From assembly GCA_945876565.1 (NCBI GenBank), contig CAMCOS010000005.1:62001-126000 (forward strand): DNA of 64,000 bases, read 5' to 3'. Shown one piece after another: positions 59,416-64,000 of the stretch. The stretch's first letter is position 1. Each line of letters opens with the position of its first letter. The translations under genes and the position numbers were made by a program. This DNA is from Lautropia mirabilis. GTDB lineage: Bacteria > Pseudomonadota > Gammaproteobacteria > Burkholderiales > Burkholderiaceae_B. A model generated the notes under the pieces. The model had not been told where the DNA came from. It made no database searches and saw only the letters and a program-made list of their open reading frames with translations.

Positions 59416-61317
59416 TTAATACCTCAAGTTGAGGTTCACAAAGATGTTCGATCCAGGGGTGTCATAACCCTCAACCAGATTGTAGGACTTGCCCAGCACG
59501 TTGTTCCATTGCAGCCTGATGGTGGCGTGGTCGTCCCAATCGTAAGCGACGCCAAGGTTGACCAGGCCATACCCACCAAGAAAGTCACCCGAGAAAACTT
59601 CTTTGCGAGCGCTCGTCAGAAACCATTGAGCGTCGAACTCGAATTCACCGAGTTGATAATTGGCGCCAAGCTTTAAAACCCGCTGCGCGCGCAGGGCAAG
59701 CAATGTGTTGGTGTCAGAATTGACCGCGCTTAGCCAATCAAAGCTGCCATCGACAACCAAAGAATCAGTGATTGCATAATCCCCCGAAAGCGTGACACCG
59801 CGGATCTTGGCTTTGCCAATGTTGACGGGCGTGTACACAAAGCTGCCTGGCTGCGCTGGTTCGTTGATGATCGCATTGGTGATCTCATTCCAGTACGCCG
59901 CAACTGCAAATTGCCCCTTACCGGTCAAATATCGTAAGCCAGCCTCTAGGTTCTTGGACTTTTCGGGTTCAAGCGTCGGGTTACCAACAAAGCTTGACGT
60001 TTGCGGCCAGTACAGCTCGTTGAAGTTTGGTGCTCGAAATCCCGTGCTTGCACCGACGCTAGCCCGCCACTGCTCTGTGATATCGATGGCGTAATTCAGG
60101 CTGCCACTGGTGAAATTTTTATACTGGGAGTTGTAGTCATTTCGGACACTTGCCTGTACAGAGTGAATGCCCCAGGATCCTTCGTAGCCCGCAAAAAATG
60201 AGTTGGTGAACACCTCTTGACCGTCGTAACCGACATAGCTTGTTTGGGGAAATCCGAAATCAGAAAATGATCCGTTAACCATTTGATTCAGACGCTCGTA
60301 TCCAAGGGTGAGTGTCTGATCCTCAGTTAGGTTGAAATTGTTTTGCCAGGTGTATTGGGTCTGCTCGGTTCGGTAATACTGTTGTCCGCTCGTGCTCGCC
60401 GTTGGGATCGTCAAGCTTTCGTATCTGTCGATCATCAGGCTGGCGGTGAGAATACTGGTCCAGTGTTCGTTGATCCTATTGCTGCTAGAGATGGTGTTTG
60501 TGCTCAGCTCTTGTATCCCGCGGTCATTAAAGTAGGGACGACCATTGTCTATTCCACCATTAACGCGAGATTGCAGGGTCTGAACAGTTAGCGTTTGGTC
60601 AGATGCCCACTCCAGACTTAAAGATCCCCCAGCGTTGCTCCGATAGTAGGAATCCTTGTCGGGGTTGTAGAAAAAGTTCTCTTGATTGGTTGCATTAAAT
60701 CCTGCGCTTTGCCCATAGCCACCATAGACGCTGTATGACCACTTACCGGTTGATCCAGATAACCCAGCGTCATATTGGCTGGTGGCATATGTGCCAACGC
60801 CCGCATTCACAAAAGCTGAAATGGGACCGTCCCCCCCTTTTCTGGTGATGATGTTGATGACGCCACCGATGGCGTCTGCGCCATACAGGCTGCTGGCTGC
60901 GCCGCGCACGATTTCAACGCGTTCAATCGCACTTGCTGGTATCGCGTTCAGGGGTGGTAAGCCGTTACTGCCATTGTTGACCCGCACGCCGTCGATTAGC
61001 ACTAGTGTTTGGTTGCTATTGGTTCCCCGGACGTTGACGGTACTTAAAGTTTGCGGGCCGCCGTAATTGACGAAGGTGATACCCCGCTGGCGCCCTAGCA
61101 CCTCTGCCAACGTGGCGTCAGGCATCTTGTCAAGCTCCTGGCGACTGACCACCGAATTATCTCCAATGGTGGCGTTCAGCGGCTCGGGGCTGCGAGTGGC
61201 AGTCACGATGATCGGGTCTAGTTCGGAGGCAGAGGTATAACTGTTTTGGGCAAAGGCAGGGGCGCTGAGCGCGCAGGCGACCGTGACGGTCAAGCGCCGT
61301 AACATAAACGAATGCAT
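59416..61317 (-). CDS. btuB: TonB-dependent vitamin B12 receptor BtuB
   Basis: Plug domain with TonB box-like ELDPIIVTATRSPEPLN; NVRGTNSNQTLVLIDGVRVN; YGADAIGGVINIITRKG; preceded by cobalamin riboswitch. Confidence 0.92.
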   Translation of the reverse strand: MHSFMLRRLTVTVACALSAPAFAQNSYTSASELDPIIVTATRSPEPLNATIGDNSVVSRQELDKMPDATLAEVLGRQRGITFVNYGGPQTLSTVNVRGTNSNQTLVLIDGVRVNNGSNGLPPLNAIPASAIERVEIVRGAASSLYGADAIGGVINIITRKGGDGPISAFVNAGVGTYATSQYDAGLSGSTGKWSYSVYGGYGQSAGFNATNQENFFYNPDKDSYYRSNAGGSLSLEWASDQTLTVQTLQSRVNGGIDNGRPYFNDRGIQELSTNTISSSNRINEHWTSILTASLMIDRYESLTIPTASTSGQQYYRTEQTQYTWQNNFNLTEDQTLTLGYERLNQMVNGSFSDFGFPQTSYVGYDGQEVFTNSFFAGYEGSWGIHSVQASVRNDYNSQYKNFTSGSLNYAIDITEQWRASVGASTGFRAPNFNELYWPQTSSFVGNPTLEPEKSKNLEAGLRYLTGKGQFAVAAYWNEITNAIINEPAQPGSFVYTPVNIGKAKIRGVTLSGDYAITDSLVVDGSFDWLSAVNSDTNTLLALRAQRVLKLGANYQLGEFEFDAQWFLTSARKEVFSGDFLGGYGLVNLGVAYDWDDHATIRLQWNNVLGKSYNLVEGYDTPGSNIFVNLNLRY

Positions 61318-61366
61318 AAGTTTCTCGTGATGTGGACATGCGTCCCCGCATGACCGGTCAATCAAC

Positions 61367-61540
61367 GAGCTAGCAACCTTTGTCGGCGCGCTAGCTCACC
61401 CGCTTTGGCCGGTATCGGGCTGGCGTTGATGACATGTCTGTCAAACGCTGACCGTTGCGGGGGCAGCACAGGCTGGCGGGCGAATCTCCGCTTCCTGTTT
61501 CCCGTTTAACTTCCGCCGTACGACTGCAATTCAGATAGAT
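61367..61540 (-). promoter_or_regulatory. Cobalamin riboswitch upstream of btuB
   Basis: Minus strand: CGGGAAACAGGAAGCGGAGATTCGCCCGCCAGCCTGTGCTGCCCCCGCAACGGTCAGCG (conserved GCTGCCCCCGCAAC core) then GCCAGCCCGATACCGGCC, then GAGCTAGC/GCTAGCTC hairpin near the gene; boundaries approximate. Confidence 0.9.
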
Positions 61541-61696
61541 TCGCGGCGTCGCATCGAAAGCACCAGAGCGCGTTGACTATAGCATGTGGCTAAAACCATG
61601 CTTTGATCTAGCTCTACCAACCGCCAAGTTCACCGAATTTGTTACGATCACGAGTTAACTCTTGAGCAAAATGCGAGTAATTTCGCTGGTAACCGT

Positions 61697-64000
61697 ATGT
61701 CTTACCCAAAAATTCCGTATCCAATTGAGTCATATACCCGTGGCCAAGCGTTTGTGCGAGCTTTGAGCGAGCGCATCTTGATTCTCGATGGCGCCATGGG
61801 CACGATGATCCAGCGCTACAAACTGGCTGAAGAGGATTTCCGGGGAAAACGGTTTGCTGCGCATGGCAAGGATCTCAAAGGCAACAACGAGATACTGTCG
61901 ATCCTCAAGCCTGAGATCATTCGCCAAATCCACGAACAGTACTTGGCTGCTGGTGCCGATGTCATCGAGACCAACACCTTTGGTGCAACTAGTATCGCGC
62001 AGGGCGACTATGAATTGCCTGAGCTCGCTTATGAGATGAATTTGGTGTCAGCCAAGCTCGCCTGTGAAGCGCGGGATGTGCATTCCACCACGGCTCGTCC
62101 GCGGTTTGTGGCAGGGGCCTTGGGCCCACAACCCAAAACCGCCTCCATTTCACCGGACGTCAATGACCCGGGCGCACGCAATGTGACATTTGATGAGTTG
62201 CGGGTGGCTTATGCCGAGCAGATCCATGGTTTACTTGACGGTGGCGTTGATCTACTGCTGGTAGAGACGATTTTTGATACGCTGAACGCCAAAGCTGCCA
62301 TCTTCGCCATTGAAGAAGTGTTTGAAGCGCGTGGTGAACGCCTGCCGGTGATGATCTCAGGCACGGTCACGGATGCCTCAGGCCGAATATTGTCGGGTCA
62401 GACCGTCGAGGCTTTCTGGAATTCGGTCAGGCATGCGCGACCCGTGACCATTGGCTTGAACTGTGCGTTGGGGGCGGCGCTGATGCGACCCTATGTTGCA
62501 GAGCTTTCCAAGATTTGTGACACCTATGTTTGCGTGTATCCGAATGCCGGCTTGCCCAATCCGATGAGTGAGACGGGCTTTGATGAGACGCCAGAAGACA
62601 CATCAAACCTGCTGGAAGAGTTTGCACAGTCTGGCTTGGTCAACATGGCCGGTGGTTGTTGTGGCACCACGCCTGAGCACATCGCGGCCATCGCTGCCAA
62701 GGTCGCTCAGATGACGCCGAGGGTTGTGCCGCAAATCCCGGTGCGCACGCGTTTGTCAGGCCTTGAGGCCTTGAATTTTGATGAAAAGTCTTTGTTCATC
62801 AACGTTGGCGAGCGCACCAACGTCACCGGCAGCAAGATGTTTGCGCGTCTGATCCGTGAAGAGAATTACGACGAGGCGTTGTCGGTCGCGCGTCAACAGG
62901 TGGAGAACGGTGCGCAGATCATCGACATCAACATGGATGAAGCGATGCTGGATTCTCAAGCCTGTATGCACAGGTTTTTGACGCTGGTGGCTTCCGAGCC
63001 TGACATCTCCCGCGTGCCCGTCATGATCGACAGCTCCAAGTGGGCTGTGATCGAAGCGGGATTGAAGTGCGTGCAAGGCAAGCCCGTGGTTAACTCCATT
63101 TCGCTCAAAGAGGGGGAGGATCCCTTTTTGCAGCAAGCCAAGTTGTGTCGGCGTTATGGGGCTGCTGTGGTTGTCATGGCGTTTGATGAGCAAGGCCAGG
63201 CCGACACGCTGGCACGTCGGCAACAGATTTGTCAGCGTGCTTATGACTTGCTGGTCAAGGAAGTGGGTTTTCCACCGGAAGACATCATCTTTGATCCGAA
63301 CGTGTTCGCGATTGCTACAGGCATTGAAGAGCATGATCATTACGCGGTCGATTTTATTGAGGCCACTCGCTGGATTCGCGAGCAGTTGCCGCACGCCCGC
63401 ATTTCCGGTGGTATTTCGAACGTAAGCTTCTCGTTTCGTGGCAATGAACCCATGCGCGAGGCGATTCACACGGTGTTTCTCTACTATGCCATCCGTGAAG
63501 GCTTGTCGATGGGCATCGTCAACGCTGGCCAGTTGGGCGTGTATGTCGAGCTCGACAAAACCTTGCGTGATTTGGTTGAAGACGTGGTGCTTGATCGGCA
63601 AGAGCCGGTCGGTAAAACAGAACGATCTGATGAGCGCACCAACACTGAGCGGTTGGTGGCGTTTGCCGATACCGTCAAAGGCTCAGGCACCAAGAAAGAG
63701 GAAGACCTTGCCTGGCGCGCTGAACCGGTAGAAAAGCGTCTGACCCATGCGCTCGTGCATGGAATCACCACATTTATCACCGAAGACACTGAACAGATAC
63801 GTCAGCAAGTCGCCCACCGGGGTGGCCGTCCGATCGAAGTCATCGAAGGCCCGCTCATGGATGGTATGAACGTGGTCGGAGATCTGTTTGGTGAAGGCAA
63901 GATGTTTTTGCCACAGGTGGTGAAGTCTGCGCGTGTCATGAAGCAGGCTGTCGCTCACTTGGTGCCCTACATTGAGGAAGAGAAGCGTCAGATCGCCGAG
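61697..64000 (+). CDS. metH: Cobalamin-dependent methionine synthase, N-terminal part (3' end outside window)
   Basis: Open frame to the window end (768 codons): [89 protein letters not shown]; not listed in the ORF track because no stop is reached. Confidence 0.97.
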   Translation, partial: MSYPKIPYPIESYTRGQAFVRALSERILILDGAMGTMIQRYKLAEEDFRGKRFAAHGKDLKGNNEILSILKPEIIRQIHEQYLAAGADVIETNTFGATSIAQGDYELPELAYEMNLVSAKLACEARDVHSTTARPRFVAGALGPQPKTASISPDVNDPGARNVTFDELRVAYAEQIHGLLDGGVDLLLVETIFDTLNAKAAIFAIEEVFEARGERLPVMISGTVTDASGRILSGQTVEAFWNSVRHARPVTIGLNCALGAALMRPYVAELSKICDTYVCVYPNAGLPNPMSETGFDETPEDTSNLLEEFAQSGLVNMAGGCCGTTPEHIAAIAAKVAQMTPRVVPQIPVRTRLSGLEALNFDEKSLFINVGERTNVTGSKMFARLIREENYDEALSVARQQVENGAQIIDINMDEAMLDSQACMHRFLTLVASEPDISRVPVMIDSSKWAVIEAGLKCVQGKPVVNSISLKEGEDPFLQQAKLCRRYGAAVVVMAFDEQGQADTLARRQQICQRAYDLLVKEVGFPPEDIIFDPNVFAIATGIEEHDHYAVDFIEATRWIREQLPHARISGGISNVSFSFRGNEPMREAIHTVFLYYAIREGLSMGIVNAGQLGVYVELDKTLRDLVEDVVLDRQEPVGKTERSDERTNTERLVAFADTVKGSGTKKEEDLAWRAEPVEKRLTHALVHGITTFITEDTEQIRQQVAHRGGRPIEVIEGPLMDGMNVVGDLFGEGKMFLPQVVKSARVMKQAVAHLVPYIEEEKRQIAE

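Noticed and set aside
62756-63601. 281-aa minus-strand ORF
   Set aside because: Antisense to metH, which is clearly coding on the plus strand; no domain signature
1-64000. CRISPR arrays, IS elements, prophage, toxin-antitoxin or multi-gene defence cassette
   Set aside because: No regularly spaced repeats, transposase motifs, phage structural genes or recognisable TA pairs were seen beyond the tRNA-Thr/RhuM patch

Overview
This window looks like core chromosome of a betaproteobacterium, probably Burkholderiales/Alcaligenaceae-like by gene content and synteny (inference). Almost all of it is tightly packed housekeeping genes: the bc1 complex (petABC), sspAB, garD, gpsA-secB-grxC, envC-ctpA, argB, a chorismate-binding/PabC fusion, rsmI, rlpA-rapZ-hprK-ptsN-hpf-lptBAC-kdsC-kdsD, purT/ilvA, a 1309-aa FAD/Fe-S oxidoreductase, pxpABC, phoBR, ubiE/J/B, hldE2-like, tolC, pcm, thiDG, btuF-btuB with a cobalamin riboswitch, and the 5' part of metH (runs off the window and is missing from the ORF track). 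I see no CRISPR array, IS element, prophage or multi-gene defence/secretion system. The main accessory patch is about 1.4 kb downstream of tRNA-Thr(TGT): three 11-bp-phased GGCA repeats, a decayed integrase-like N-terminus and a lone RhuM-family gene, resembling the scar of a tRNA-integrated island. Other leads: a B12 riboswitch heading a six-gene co-directional run that includes thiamine genes and tolC, a Pho box at phoB, loss of rpoN from its usual place, a nitronate monooxygenase C-terminal remnant, an exported Ntn-hydrolase, a small unknown ORF next to garD, and a desaturase/ferritin-like di-iron protein. I found no convincing wholly new system. All family calls are from reading the protein sequences; no database search was run.
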